Part shown: piece by piece, positions 18,135-26,961 of the stretch | Layout: each line of letters opens with the position of its first letter | Numbering within the stretch: position 1 is the stretch's first letter | Assembly: GCF_020667895.1 (NCBI RefSeq) | Contig: NZ_JAFMPS010000001.1 | Coordinates: 536,771 to 600,770 of the forward strand | Direction: 5' to 3' | Length of the DNA stretch: 64,000 nucleotides | Source of the DNA: Alcanivorax sp. 1008 | GTDB lineage: Bacteria > Pseudomonadota > Gammaproteobacteria > Pseudomonadales > Alcanivoracaceae | The notes under the pieces: generated by a model | Databases searched by the model: none | Seen by the model: the letters and a program-made list of their open reading frames with translations, nothing else | Told to the model about the DNA's origin: nothing | Position numbers and translations under genes: made by a program

Positions 18135-18169
18135 GAGCCGCGAATGATCGTTCAGACCATTCGCGGCTC
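18135..18169. terminator. Bidirectional terminator between convergent genes
   Basis: A perfect 12-bp stem GAGCCGCGAATG/CATTCGCGGCTC with an 11-nt loop separates the acyl-CoA dehydrogenase from the convergent binding-protein gene. T-runs are short on both sides, so efficiency is uncertain. Confidence 0.6.
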
Positions 18170-18191
18170 AAGTCATTCCTGAAACTCAGCC

Positions 18192-19205
18192 TTACTCTAC
18201 CGGATTGACGCACTCGGCATGGCTGCTTTCCAATTTGCAGCGGATGCGACGTTGTAAGCTCAGCATTTCACTACTGTAGTACCCCAGATCGCGCATCTGG
18301 ATACGGGCTTCCTGCATCATAATTTCGTAGCCCGCTTTGTCCGCATCTGGAATTTCTACCCACCATTTCGGGTCCACACTTTTTTCTTCCTTCGCCAGGC
18401 CTTCCAGTACGGCATCCAGATTCTTAAAGAAATACTCACGCGACGTCTGCATCATTTCCGCAGGGAAGCGATCCGTGCGGGCAATAAGCTGCATGGTGAT
18501 CTGTGCCAGCGGGTAATTGATAATCCCGCCATTGGGTGTCATGCCCTTGTAAAGTTCCAGTGGGGTATAGGCCACCAGCGGCGCAGCAACCACATCCACC
18601 ACACCGTTGTTAAACTTGCCGGAAAAGTTGCTGACGTCAGAAGCTACCGGGGTTGCGCCGATCTGTGACACCAGAATTGATTGAGTCTTGTCATATTCCA
18701 GAACGGCGACCTTCTTGCCGGCAGCCCTGGCAAGGGTATTGATCTCGCGATCGTTTACAAAAAGATAGGCAGCTCCAGCTGGGGCAATGCCCATTAGCCC
18801 ATAAGTGCTGGTAGTGACTTTGTCTGCTGAGGACGGGTGGGCCATTACCTGCAGTAGAATGCGCATATGGTCCATGGTCGGAATACCGCCGATGGAGTCC
18901 AGAGTGCCGGAATACTGGTTGAAATCACGGCCGCGTATACCGGTAATCAAGGCCGCATCGCACTTGCCCGCCTTGAGATCTTCGGCGGCGATTGCTTCGT
19001 TGGTAAACGGCACCAGTTCAGCTTCCAGGCCCCACGAGATGGCTGCTGTACTCCAGTCGCGCATGGCTCCCATTACCGGACCAACATTACCGATAATATC
19101 GAAAACGCAGATTTTGCGTTTGATCGGCTCGGCGCTAGCCGGACTGGAAGTCAGCAGAGCCAGAGGCAGGATGGCGGAGATAAGTGCAATAGCGGATTTT
19201 TTCAT
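18192..19205 (-). CDS. Periplasmic solute-binding protein paralogue A (TRAP/TPAT-associated)
   Basis: A 337-residue exported protein, one of four paralogues in this window. The signal peptide is MKKSAIALISAILPLALLTS through ASA25. The mature fold resembles DctP-type binding proteins: ELVPFTNE, CDAALITGIRGR, GAAYLFVNDR, GKKVAVLEYD and LYKGMTPNGGIINYPLAQ. Cysteines C33, C82, C323 and C332 are conserved in all four, which suggests two disulfides. NCBI-style names are putative solute-binding protein; the ligand is unknown. It has a separate leader with AATAACAA beside AGGA, and no permease is adjacent, so it may use the one at 23.4-25.7 kb. The stop is followed by a shared terminator. Confidence 0.85.
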   Translation of the reverse strand: MKKSAIALISAILPLALLTSSPASAEPIKRKICVFDIIGNVGPVMGAMRDWSTAAISWGLEAELVPFTNEAIAAEDLKAGKCDAALITGIRGRDFNQYSGTLDSIGGIPTMDHMRILLQVMAHPSSADKVTTSTYGLMGIAPAGAAYLFVNDREINTLARAAGKKVAVLEYDKTQSILVSQIGATPVASDVSNFSGKFNNGVVDVVAAPLVAYTPLELYKGMTPNGGIINYPLAQITMQLIARTDRFPAEMMQTSREYFFKNLDAVLEGLAKEEKSVDPKWWVEIPDADKAGYEIMMQEARIQMRDLGYYSSEMLSLQRRIRCKLESSHAECVNPVE

Positions 19206-19332
19206 GGTCGGGTTCCTGTTGTTATTCTGGCGCAGAGAATACCGTCAGAGCCCTTGGGAGGCGAGGGCATAATTGACCTTGGCGGCTGTTTCTGTGACCA
19301 CCCGGGTCAGTGACCAGTTCCCTGAAACGGAA

Positions 19333-19352
19333 CGGGGCCCGCAAAGGCCCCG
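19333..19352 (-). terminator. Terminator downstream of gpmA
   Basis: The stem CGGGGCC/GGCCCCG with loop CGCAAA lies 30 nt after the gpmA stop. On the minus strand it is followed by a weak T-rich stretch. The rest of the 177-bp gap should hold the promoter of binding protein A; I see no secure -35/-10 pair. Confidence 0.65.
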
Positions 19353-19382
19353 CATTTAGCGCATTACAAAGTACCTGGTTGT

Positions 19383-20132
19383 TCAGGCCTTACCTTGGCT
19401 GGCAACCGCCGCCGCGGCTTTTGCCGCTTCTTCTGCGTCACCCAGATAGTAGCTGCGTAATGGCTTGAGGTTGTCATCCAACTCGTAGACGAGAGGAATG
19501 CCGGTGGGGATATTGAGTTTGAGGATGTCTTGCTCAGAGATCTGATCCAGATGCTTGACCAGAGCTCGAAGGCTATTGCCATGGGCAACGATTAGAACCT
19601 GTTTGCCGGCTTTGATCTGTGGCTCGATTTCGCTCTGATAGTAAGGAACAAAGCGGGCCACAGTTTCTTTCAGGCTTTCGGTCAGCGGGATTTCTTCTTC
19701 TTTCAGATTGTCCCGGTAGACACGCTGGTTGCCAGCATAACGCTCGTCGCTCTTTTCCATTGCCGGCGGCGGGATGTCGTAGCTACGGCGCCAGATTAGC
19801 ACCTGCTCTTCACCGAACTCCTTTGCGGTTTCGGCTTTGTTCAGGCCCTGCAGGGCACCGTAGTGGCGCTCGTTCAGGCGCCAGTTGCGAATTACCGGAA
19901 TCCACATCTGATCCATGCCGTCGAGGATGGTCCACAGGGTGCGGATGGCGCGCTTCAATACTGAGGTGTAGGCCACCTCAAACTCGAACCCGGCCTCTTT
20001 AAGCAGCTCCCCGGCACGGCGTGCTTCACCAACACCCTGCTCGGTCAGATCAACGTCTTTCCAGCCGGTAAAGCGGTTTTCCTTGTTCCAGGCGCTCTGG
20101 CCATGGCGGACCAGTACCAGTTTGATTGTCAT
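19383..20132 (-). CDS. gpmA: 2,3-bisphosphoglycerate-dependent phosphoglycerate mutase
   Basis: A 249-residue dPGM. It interconverts 3- and 2-phosphoglycerate in glycolysis/gluconeogenesis through a phosphohistidine. The catalytic motif is [20 protein letters not shown] (H10 or H11 is phosphorylated). [14 protein letters not shown] and the second histidine in [17 protein letters not shown] complete the active site. The Ala-rich tail [14 protein letters not shown] is a species feature. AAGGAC precedes the ATG. The gene is divergent from rnd. Confidence 0.97.
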   Translation of the reverse strand: MTIKLVLVRHGQSAWNKENRFTGWKDVDLTEQGVGEARRAGELLKEAGFEFEVAYTSVLKRAIRTLWTILDGMDQMWIPVIRNWRLNERHYGALQGLNKAETAKEFGEEQVLIWRRSYDIPPPAMEKSDERYAGNQRVYRDNLKEEEIPLTESLKETVARFVPYYQSEIEPQIKAGKQVLIVAHGNSLRALVKHLDQISEQDILKLNIPTGIPLVYELDDNLKPLRSYYLGDAEEAAKAAAAVASQGKA

Positions 20133-20267
20133 GGGGTGTCCTTGGGCGATGTCGACAGGGGCGCAAGGTTAGCAGAGAATCCCGGCTCCGTCAGGGGGTT
20201 GTGAGTCGGCGCAGCGTCATCGGATATGCGTATAATGCGCCCCTGACTGAGTAAAGCGGGTATCCCC

Positions 20268-21344
20268 TTGAGCAAGTATCACTGGATCGCAGACGACACA
20301 GCGCTGACGCAGCTCACCAGCCAGCAGCAGGCTGGCGAGCGGTTGTTTATTGACACCGAATTTATGCGTGAGCGCACGTTCTGGCCGCGTCTGGCATTGC
20401 TGCAGGTGAATGACGGCCGCGGTTGCCACCTGATCGACCCGACCACCACCAGTCCCCAGCCAATGCATGACCTGTTGGCTTTGCGGCCTCTGGTTATGCA
20501 CGCATGTTCGGAAGACCTCGAGGCGCTGCGTATTGGCTGTAACGTCAAGCCAGCGGAGGTAATTGATACTCAGATCGGTGCAGCCCTGTGTGGTCATGAT
20601 ATGCAGACCAGCTACCAAAAGCTGGTGGAAACCCTATTGGGTGTTAGCCTGCCGAAAACCGCCACCCGTACTGACTGGCTGCAGCGTCCGCTTAGCGCCG
20701 AGCAGCTTGAATATGCTGCCCATGATGTGGAGTACCTGCCCGGTATCTATCAGATTCTTTATGATCGGCTTGAGGCTCAGGGGCGACTGGAGTGGTGGCG
20801 AGAGGAATGTGGTCGCCTCGTGGCCGACTGCCAGCGCAGTATCGATCAAGAAGATCTGTGGCGTCAGGTGAAAGGTGCGGCCTCGCTGGATGGCGAGGGG
20901 CGTCGACGTTTGCGTAAATTGGCCATCTGGCGCGATGCCAGCGCTCGGCAGCGTGATATTCCGCGCAGCTTTATCCTCAAGGATGCGGAAATGCTTGCTC
21001 TGGCAAGTCGCGGTGCCAGTCATCGTGGCCAGCTGGCAGAGACTGGCATGCACCCGTCGGCATTACGTCGTTTTGCTGACGCCTTACTGGAGGTGCTGGC
21101 GCAGGCAGAGCAGGGAGAGGTGCCGGAGCCCTTGCCCGGCATGCCAGAGCCGCACATTCGTGAGCGGATCAAGCGGCTGCGGACTTATTTCAACAAGCTG
21201 GCGGAAGCTCACCAGCTCGCCCCTGAAGTGTTAGCGCGACGCCGCTGGATCGAAGCTCTGGCCCGGGATCCGGAGCGTCTGCCCGAACCCTTCGAGGGCT
21301 GGCGTGCCAGCCTGATCGGTAGCAGTCTGGGAGACTTGATGTGA
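20268..21344 (+). CDS. rnd: Ribonuclease D
   Basis: A 358-residue 3'-5' exoribonuclease acting on tRNA precursors. The DEDDy exonuclease motifs are FIDTEF (D29, E31), the HACSEDLEAL segment and YAAHDVEYL. HRDC domains follow, residues about 210-290 and in the remainder. The start is TTG at 20268; the first in-frame ATG (codon 33) would remove the catalytic DTE, so TTG is well supported. A perfect TATAAT at 20231-20236 is a likely -10, with no convincing -35. It heads a tight cluster rnd-ycgL-ycgN-membrane protein-HIT with overlapping ends. Confidence 0.95.
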   Translation: MSKYHWIADDTALTQLTSQQQAGERLFIDTEFMRERTFWPRLALLQVNDGRGCHLIDPTTTSPQPMHDLLALRPLVMHACSEDLEALRIGCNVKPAEVIDTQIGAALCGHDMQTSYQKLVETLLGVSLPKTATRTDWLQRPLSAEQLEYAAHDVEYLPGIYQILYDRLEAQGRLEWWREECGRLVADCQRSIDQEDLWRQVKGAASLDGEGRRRLRKLAIWRDASARQRDIPRSFILKDAEMLALASRGASHRGQLAETGMHPSALRRFADALLEVLAQAEQGEVPEPLPGMPEPHIRERIKRLRTYFNKLAEAHQLAPEVLARRRWIEALARDPERLPEPFEGWRASLIGSSLGDLM

Positions 21345-21634
21345 TCGATGATCATCGTTTGCTATGCAGTATTTTTCGCAGCCCAAAACGGGAGGGGATG
21401 TACCTGTATGTGCGCCGTGATCAAGATTTGCGTGAACTGCCGGAAGCTCTGCTGAAAGTCTTCGGAGTCCCTGTTCACAGCATGGACCTGTTGCTCAGTG
21501 CCGAAAAGAAATTGGCCCGCGTTGAGGCGGCAAAAGTTATCGCCCAGATTCGTGAGCAGGGGTTCTTTCTGCAAATGCCTCCGCAGGACCATGAAGAGCC
21601 ATTGCCGTTGGCACGGAAAAATCGTGATGCGTGA
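21341..21634 (+). CDS. ycgL: YcgL-family (DUF709) protein
   Basis: A 97-residue cytosolic protein with the family features SIFRSPKREGMYLYV and VEAAKVIAQIREQGFFLQMPP. The molecular function is unknown. The GTG start overlaps the rnd stop by 4 nt (GTGA), and the rnd-ycgL pairing is widespread in gammaproteobacteria. Confidence 0.92.
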   Translation: MIDDHRLLCSIFRSPKREGMYLYVRRDQDLRELPEALLKVFGVPVHSMDLLLSAEKKLARVEAAKVIAQIREQGFFLQMPPQDHEEPLPLARKNRDA

Positions 21635-22070
21635 GCGTTTCTGGGAGAGCATTCCTCTGGCGGAGATGTCTGCTCAGGAATGGGAATCCCTGTGCGACGG
21701 CTGTGGCCGTTGTTGTGTGATCAAGCTCGAAGACGAAGAAACTGGCGAGCTGCACTATACTGACGTGGCCTGCCGCTATCTGGATTGTGACCGCTGTCGC
21801 TGTACCGACTATGAAAACCGCAGCGTTAAGGTGCCGGATTGCCTTCGTGTTACGCCTGCGTTTCTGGCGGAGCGTTCGCGTTGGCTGCCAGAAACCTGTG
21901 CCTATCGACAACTGTATGAGGGCAGGCCGCTAGAGCCCTGGCATCCGTTGATTAGTGGCGACAGGGATACGGTCGTTGCACTGGGTATTTCCATGCGCGG
22001 AGAGTTGATTTCAGAAGTACTGGTCGACCCCGACGATTATGAAAACCACTTGATTAACTGGGTGAGGTAA
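21627..22070 (+). CDS. ycgN: YcgN/UPF0260 cysteine-cluster protein
   Basis: A 147-residue protein of the YkgJ-like CxxCxxCC family. It contains CDGCGRCC near residues 23-30 and further pairs CRYLDCDRCRC, likely metal-binding (Zn or Fe-S). The function is not established. ATG 21627 is chosen because MRERFWESIPLAEMSAQEWE is the standard start; it overlaps ycgL by 8 nt. A longer in-frame extension runs out of frame through ycgL and is not conserved-looking. Confidence 0.92.
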   Translation: MRERFWESIPLAEMSAQEWESLCDGCGRCCVIKLEDEETGELHYTDVACRYLDCDRCRCTDYENRSVKVPDCLRVTPAFLAERSRWLPETCAYRQLYEGRPLEPWHPLISGDRDTVVALGISMRGELISEVLVDPDDYENHLINWVR

Positions 22071-22072
22071 AC

Positions 22073-22417
22073 GTGGCATCTCAGGGTTTTATTGTGGCTT
22101 GGAGTTGGTATCTGGTGGCGTTGCTGGTCGCTGCCTGGGTGTTGTGGCGTGGTAGCCGTTTTCTTCCTCCGGTATGGCGAACGTTAATCACCATGTTGCC
22201 TGTGCTGGTAGCTTTGGTGCCGGCCCCAGTTTCACCATTGCACGAATCGCTGGCGCCGGCCTGGATCGTCGCGTTGTTCGATGGTTTGGTGCAGGACGAC
22301 GGCTCTTTCTGGCGGGCTGGCAAGTGGGTGGTGTTAGCTGCAGCGGTTAGCCTGCTGCCCGTTCTGCTGGCGGCGCGGATTCAGCGAAAGCAACCTGATC
22401 AGGTAGAGCCGCAGTGA
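22073..22417 (+). CDS. Small membrane protein of unknown function
   Basis: A 114-residue protein with three hydrophobic helices, about residues 7-25, 37-54 and 84-103, separated by a proline-rich loop (PAPVSPLHESLAPAW) and followed by a charged tail. I do not recognise a family. The GTG start is 2 nt after the ycgN stop, and its own stop overlaps the HIT-protein start by 4 nt, so it is translated within the rnd operon. Similar small membrane proteins are seen beside ycgN in Pseudomonas; function unknown. Confidence 0.8.
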   Translation: MASQGFIVAWSWYLVALLVAAWVLWRGSRFLPPVWRTLITMLPVLVALVPAPVSPLHESLAPAWIVALFDGLVQDDGSFWRAGKWVVLAAAVSLLPVLLAARIQRKQPDQVEPQ

Positions 22418-22863
22418 GTGACTGTTTATTTTGCAACATCATTGACGGTAGTGAGCCCGCCAGTGTCATCTATCAGGATGAGTTGGCGATGATTATTCTT
22501 GATTTGTTTCCGGTTAGTGATGGCCATGCTTTGGTGATTGCCAGGCAGCATGCGGCGCAGCTCAGCGGGCTTGATGAGGGTGTTTCGGCGCATCTGTTGA
22601 TGCTAGCTGAAAACTTGATGGCAGCTCAGAAAAAACTGGACAGCTCAGTCGCCGCCCATAATCTTCTGGTAAATGACGGCAAGGTTGCCAATCAGCATGT
22701 CCCGCACGTTCATCTGCACGTCATTCCGCGCCGCCACGGCGACAATGCCAAGACAGTGCTGAGCTGGACAACCCGATTTTTGCAACGATTTAACCTGCGC
22801 TCTCGCCGAGAACGGCTGAACCGTCTTGCTGCCGCTTTGCGCGAGCAGCTTGAGGTCAGTTAA
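22414..22863 (+). CDS. HIT-family hydrolase
   Basis: A 149-residue histidine-triad nucleotide hydrolase/transferase of the Hint/Fhit-like superfamily. The catalytic motif HVPHVHLHVIPR is present (residues about 94-105). An N-terminal CLFCNII matches the zinc-type half seen in HIT proteins. It probably acts on nucleotide conjugates in the cytosol; the substrate is unknown. The GTG start overlaps the previous stop. Its last 8 nt overlap the end of the convergent PilZ gene. Confidence 0.92.
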   Translation: MSDCLFCNIIDGSEPASVIYQDELAMIILDLFPVSDGHALVIARQHAAQLSGLDEGVSAHLLMLAENLMAAQKKLDSSVAAHNLLVNDGKVANQHVPHVHLHVIPRRHGDNAKTVLSWTTRFLQRFNLRSRRERLNRLAAALREQLEVS

Positions 22864-23197
22864 ACAGGTCTTCCCAGCCGCGCAGGTTCTCGCTGCTTGG
22901 CAGGATTTCTATGCCCGCGACCAGTCCTTCTTTGCCATCACGCAGCCAATTGACCCGGCCATCGAGATGATAAGTGCCGAGGTCGTCAAGCAGGGCGATC
23001 CAGATATCCACCAGCTGGCCTTCGTCCAATGGCTCGTCAAGCCGAACTTGCAGGCCAGACGCGGACATATCAACGGTTGAGCAGTACAGTGCCTCGAGCT
23101 GCAATGTTGCCAGTGGGTCACTGACAGGGCGCACAGCTAGTGTCTCCTCGCGCATCAGACGCGGGTGGCGGCGTTTGTCTTTATGCTCATCACTCAT
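22856..23197 (-). CDS. PilZ-domain c-di-GMP-binding protein
   Basis: A 113-residue single-domain PilZ protein. The c-di-GMP motifs are present: RRHPR near residues 9-13 (RxxxR) and DMSASGLQ near 43-50 ([D/N]xSxxG). It should bind c-di-GMP and act on a partner protein. It is the third gene of a minus-strand unit: TRAP-type permease (25667), 49-residue membrane peptide (23351), PilZ, with gaps of 15 and 4 nt. This context suggests control of transport or secretion by c-di-GMP, which is inference. It ends convergently inside the HIT gene. Confidence 0.9.
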   Translation of the reverse strand: MSDEHKDKRRHPRLMREETLAVRPVSDPLATLQLEALYCSTVDMSASGLQVRLDEPLDEGQLVDIWIALLDDLGTYHLDGRVNWLRDGKEGLVAGIEILPSSENLRGWEDLFN

Positions 23198-23201
23198 CGA
23201 C

Positions 23202-23351
23202 TTATCCGTAGATCATTCGGTCAACGACTGCGGCGGATGCGGCGATAACAAGCACCACTACCGCCAGAAAAGCGACAAACTTCAGGAACGGTTTCAGAGT
23301 TGGCAGCGGCTCGGTGGGGCGCTGCGGCTTTCTACCTGAAGTGTCGCTCAT
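23202..23351 (-). CDS. 49-residue single-pass membrane peptide
   Basis: A short gene read directly from the sequence: ATG at 23351-23349 and TAA at 23204-23202, with GGAGAGAAAG as a good ribosome-binding site. The peptide has a basic, proline-rich N-terminus (MSDTSGRKPQRPTEPLPTLK) and one hydrophobic helix (about residues 22-43, FLKFVAFLAVVVLVIAASAA), then a short DRMIYG tail. It is 15 nt downstream of the permease stop and 4 nt upstream of PilZ, so it is co-transcribed. No family is known to me; it could be an accessory subunit of the transporter. Confidence 0.75.
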   Translation of the reverse strand: MSDTSGRKPQRPTEPLPTLKPFLKFVAFLAVVVLVIAASAAVVDRMIYG

Positions 23352-23366
23352 CTTTCTCTCCGTCAA

Positions 23367-25667
23367 TTACAGGCCACCACTGAAGGTGGCCTTCTGGAAC
23401 ATCCAACCATGCAGGTCTTCAGACATGAGTGGGGCATAAGACACAATTAGCAGTGCAGACAACATGATAATGATCGGTAGCGCGTATTTCTCGTGACGGC
23501 GCAGGAAGCTGGCCTGTCCCGGCGGGATTTTGGCGCTTTCAACCTCATCATCACCGACCACTTGCCTGGCCAGCAAGTGGTTCAGGGCCACCGGTGGGGT
23601 GAGATAGCCAAGCTCAAAGGCCACCAGAGTAATCATCCAGAAGTGCAGGGGATCAATGCCGTTAGCAAATGCCACCTGCGCGATGGTTGCGTTCACCAGA
23701 ATCACGGCGCCGTAGGGATCCATGATCATGCCGATGATTACCATAGTGACAACCAGAATAGTGGTCGCTATCCAGATGTTGGCAAATGTTTCCGGCAGCA
23801 TTTCCATCAGACCGGATCGCTCGATGATACCGCCGGTGCTCACCGACAGAGCCATCAGCATTAGCAGGGCGCCAATATGCCCGGTGGTTTCATTGGTAGC
23901 CAGGCGCAGTGAGCTTTCCATGCCCTTGCCAATTTCACTGTCATTGACGCCAACCACCTTCTCGGTTAGTGGCTTGGTGTCGAACAGGTAGTTGCTTGCC
24001 AGAATGCCGAGGATTAGCAGGTTGCGTACTACCAGTCCGGTTACATCAGCCTCTTCAACTGTGCCGTTGAAAATGCGCATAAACGAGATGCCGATCAGTG
24101 CCAGCAGTGCCAAAGAGGCAATGTGAACAACGTGCTTGCTTAGTTTTTCGTAAAGCAACACGCCAATCAGCATCAGCGGCAGAATAATCGGGGCTGAGAA
24201 TTCGTCGGTCCGGCGATCCAGAACATCACGGAAGAATACAGCCACTACAATGATCATCAGCGCGTAGGGAGCCAGTGGAGCAAGCGCCCGGATGCTCTTC
24301 GGTACTGCTTCAGAGAACGGCGCGATACGTGATGGCTGGGTGCGGAAGAACTGGGAAACAATAAAGAACAGGATAATGCTGAGCACGTAAACCTTGAAGC
24401 CGGAATCGAACAGCTCGTTTGTGGTTACGCTGCGGTTCAGGGCCGCAATGATTACTACAAGCAGGCAGGGGCGCAGCACCACACCCATGGAGCCGGACAT
24501 GGCGGTGGCCGCCAGAGCCAGCTGCTTGCGGGCACCGGCGCGAATCAGTTCCTGATAGATCACTGCACCGGCGGCAATAATAAAGATACCTGAAGCGCCA
24601 GTGAAAGCGGTGGGGAAGGCTGCCAGAGCCAGCACAACAAAACACATCAGCTCGGGCGACATATTCCAGGGGCGCAGCACATCGAAGGCCAGCTGAGCCA
24701 TGCGCGTCTGCTTCAGCATCATGCCGATCCAGATATATAGCGCCAGATTAAGGAACATGGTGGAGAGTTCCATCATCATGCCCAGATACACGCTTATACC
24801 GTGGTAATACCCCTGTGACATGAACTGAGCGCCAGCCGACAAACACATAAAGCTGTATAGCGGGATAGTCAGGAAAGCATGGCCCCAGCCGCCACCTTGC
24901 TCCAGATCCTTGGGCGGCTTGATCAACTGATACAGGTTGATCACTGACAGCAGAGAGAAGCCCATGATCCAGAATACGTGCAGATAGAAGTCATGAACCT
25001 GCACCCCCTGGTCCATGCTTATCTGCTCCTGGCCACGGTAAACGGTGGCAGACATCAGCAGCATCAGGTTGGCTAGTAGTTGTGCAGAAGTGCCAACGTA
25101 GTGATCCTTGGCGGTACGCACCGGGCGTAGAGAAATGTGATGGCGTTGCAGGGTGGTGGTGGCCGCACAGATCAGCAGCAGCACGCACAGCAGCAGGCGC
25201 TTGTAGTTGCCCAAACCGGTGACAACCGCGGCAACGCCGGTTTCCAGATTGCGGAATGCAATCACCCCGGGGGTAACGCGTTCCTGCACCCGCTGATAAG
25301 ACTCCCAGCGCTCGCGGCAGATTTCACGCGAGCTTTCCAGGGACTGGCGGATGGCGCCTTCATCGACTTCGCTGCCAAAAATACCAGCCAGCGGGTCATC
25401 AGCCATGGCAGCGGTCTGCTCTCGTACAGCACGCGCTACTTCAGATTCGATATCCGGGTCACGATTACAGGTCGGCTCACTGACCAGGCCGGCACTGCGC
25501 AGTTCGAAATAACCCTGCCATGAGGTCTCACCAATCTTTAGTAGCTGGGAGTGGATGATCTCGCCAGACGCCAGAAAGATGGTCAGCAGCAGGATGACAA
25601 TGGTGGGGAGCGATGATAGCCACTCACCCGCAGAGCGGTTGGCCACGGTAATAGTGCTTTTATGCAT
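23367..25667 (-). CDS. Fused TRAP-type permease (DctQ-M) with extra N-terminal extracytoplasmic domain
   Basis: A 766-residue polytopic protein. Helix 1 is residues 17-39. A hydrophilic segment of about 95 residues (40-135) with C67 and C117 and an acidic, helical character follows. Then come four DctQ-like helices and about twelve DctM-type helices. DctM signatures include TGASGIFIIAAGAVIYQ, MSGSMGVVLRPC, MIMDPYGAVILVNATIAQ and LTPPVALNHLLARQV. It should move a solute with Na+ or H+ by rocker action, taking ligand from the DctP-like proteins. The ATG at 25667 has GGGAAG and AACAACAA upstream; a longer frame is rejected. The ligand is unknown. Confidence 0.88.
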   Translation of the reverse strand: MHKSTITVANRSAGEWLSSLPTIVILLLTIFLASGEIIHSQLLKIGETSWQGYFELRSAGLVSEPTCNRDPDIESEVARAVREQTAAMADDPLAGIFGSEVDEGAIRQSLESSREICRERWESYQRVQERVTPGVIAFRNLETGVAAVVTGLGNYKRLLLCVLLLICAATTTLQRHHISLRPVRTAKDHYVGTSAQLLANLMLLMSATVYRGQEQISMDQGVQVHDFYLHVFWIMGFSLLSVINLYQLIKPPKDLEQGGGWGHAFLTIPLYSFMCLSAGAQFMSQGYYHGISVYLGMMMELSTMFLNLALYIWIGMMLKQTRMAQLAFDVLRPWNMSPELMCFVVLALAAFPTAFTGASGIFIIAAGAVIYQELIRAGARKQLALAATAMSGSMGVVLRPCLLVVIIAALNRSVTTNELFDSGFKVYVLSIILFFIVSQFFRTQPSRIAPFSEAVPKSIRALAPLAPYALMIIVVAVFFRDVLDRRTDEFSAPIILPLMLIGVLLYEKLSKHVVHIASLALLALIGISFMRIFNGTVEEADVTGLVVRNLLILGILASNYLFDTKPLTEKVVGVNDSEIGKGMESSLRLATNETTGHIGALLMLMALSVSTGGIIERSGLMEMLPETFANIWIATTILVVTMVIIGMIMDPYGAVILVNATIAQVAFANGIDPLHFWMITLVAFELGYLTPPVALNHLLARQVVGDDEVESAKIPPGQASFLRRHEKYALPIIIMLSALLIVSYAPLMSEDLHGWMFQKATFSGGL

Positions 25668-25861
25668 GGTCTTCCCGGTTGTTGTTATGGGGCCGGATAT
25701 CGGCGGTGGATTGACGCGACTTCCGGACGTCCGGCATGTACGCGACACAGTGAATCGGATTCTATGCCACGCGGCTGTGCTTGCCTACCGCGAAAACTGG
25801 CTGAAAAGGACAAATATGGCTAAAAAACAGGCAGTCAGGCATTGACCAGAAGGTACAAATA

Positions 25862-25886
25862 GAAACGGGGCCAAGGGCCCCGTTTC
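25862..25886 (-). terminator. Terminator between the TatT/binding-protein unit and the permease gene
   Basis: A perfect 11-bp stem GAAACGGGGCC/GGCCCCGTTTC with loop AAG lies 29 nt after the stop of binding protein B. On the minus strand it is followed by TATTTGT. The 247-bp gap 25668-25914 therefore contains this terminator and the separate promoter of the permease gene. I see no other gene in it. Confidence 0.8.
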
Positions 25887-25914
25887 GTATTGCCTGTATA
25901 TTGCCAGCAGGTGT

Positions 25915-26928
25915 TTACTCCTGCCGGTTTACACATTCGGCTCGCGAGGCGTCGAGCTTGCAACGAATACCGATTAGCAGACGCATCATGTCGGCGTCAT
26001 ACACGCCTTCATCGCGCAGGGCGATACGGGACTCGCGCATCATTTCGTCGTAACGGACGCGATCAGCCTCCGGGATGCGGATCCACCATTTCTGATCCAC
26101 TTCCTTCTCGGCATTTTCAACAATACGCATGGCCTGATCGAACTGGGCGGCAATGTATTCCCGCGATTTCTGACCAAAACCCGCAGGGAACAGTTCGTGA
26201 CGAGTCAGAACCTGCAGGGTCAGCTGGCCCAATACATAGTCAACAATACCGCCATTGGGCTGCATGCCCTTGTACAGTTCCAGTGCCGAGTAGGCCATCA
26301 TGGGAGCAAAGCAGATATCCACGTTGCCGTTGTTGAAGCGACCGGCAAAGTTAGTGATATCGGACAGCACCGGCGACATGCCCACCCTTGAAGCCATCTT
26401 TGCCTGGGCTGTGTCGTATTCCATTACCGAAATGGACTTGCCTGCCAATTTGTTGACGTTGTTGATGGTGCGGTCCTTAACGAACAGGTAAGCCGCTCCC
26501 ATCGGGGCAATGCCGACTACCTCGAATGGGCCGTTAACCAGCTTCTCATTGATCTTCGGGTGACCACTGGCAAGGATCTTGATCACTTCCTGAACATGCC
26601 GATAGGTGGGCAGGGTGGCGATCGAATCCAGACTGCCGGTATAGGCGTTCAAAGAGCGTGCCCGGATGCCTGTGATGGCGGCGGCATCGCACTGACCCGC
26701 TTTCAGGTCCTCCATGGCGACCTTTTCTTCCGTATGAACCTTGAGGTCGAAATCCACACCCCAGGCCAGCGCGGCAGTGCGGTAGTCGCGCATCATGTTA
26801 AAGGTATCGCCGGACTGGCCAACGATATCGAAGATACACAGGGTGCGCTTTTCCATGGCACTGGCTGGCAGTGACGCCAAGCCGAGTACAGCGGCGGCAG
26901 CAAGGGCTACAAATTTCCGGTGACGCAT
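25915..26928 (-). CDS. Periplasmic solute-binding protein paralogue B
   Basis: A 337-residue exported protein, the most divergent of the four paralogues. The signal peptide ends LASLPASA24. Conserved features are CIFDIVG (C31), GQCDAAAITGIRAR (C80), AAYLFVKDRTINNV, GKSISVMEYD, LYKGMQPNGGIVDY and the C-terminal RCKL/ECVN pair (C323, C332). It ends NRQE rather than NPVE. It is co-transcribed with the TatT-like gene (33-nt gap) and ends at a strong terminator, so this pair mirrors the TatT-TatP pair of Treponema. It probably delivers the ligand to the permease; the substrate is unknown. Confidence 0.87.
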   Translation of the reverse strand: MRHRKFVALAAAAVLGLASLPASAMEKRTLCIFDIVGQSGDTFNMMRDYRTAALAWGVDFDLKVHTEEKVAMEDLKAGQCDAAAITGIRARSLNAYTGSLDSIATLPTYRHVQEVIKILASGHPKINEKLVNGPFEVVGIAPMGAAYLFVKDRTINNVNKLAGKSISVMEYDTAQAKMASRVGMSPVLSDITNFAGRFNNGNVDICFAPMMAYSALELYKGMQPNGGIVDYVLGQLTLQVLTRHELFPAGFGQKSREYIAAQFDQAMRIVENAEKEVDQKWWIRIPEADRVRYDEMMRESRIALRDEGVYDADMMRLLIGIRCKLDASRAECVNRQE

Positions 26929-26961
26929 AGTTCAGTTCTCTCTATTACAGGACGACAATAA

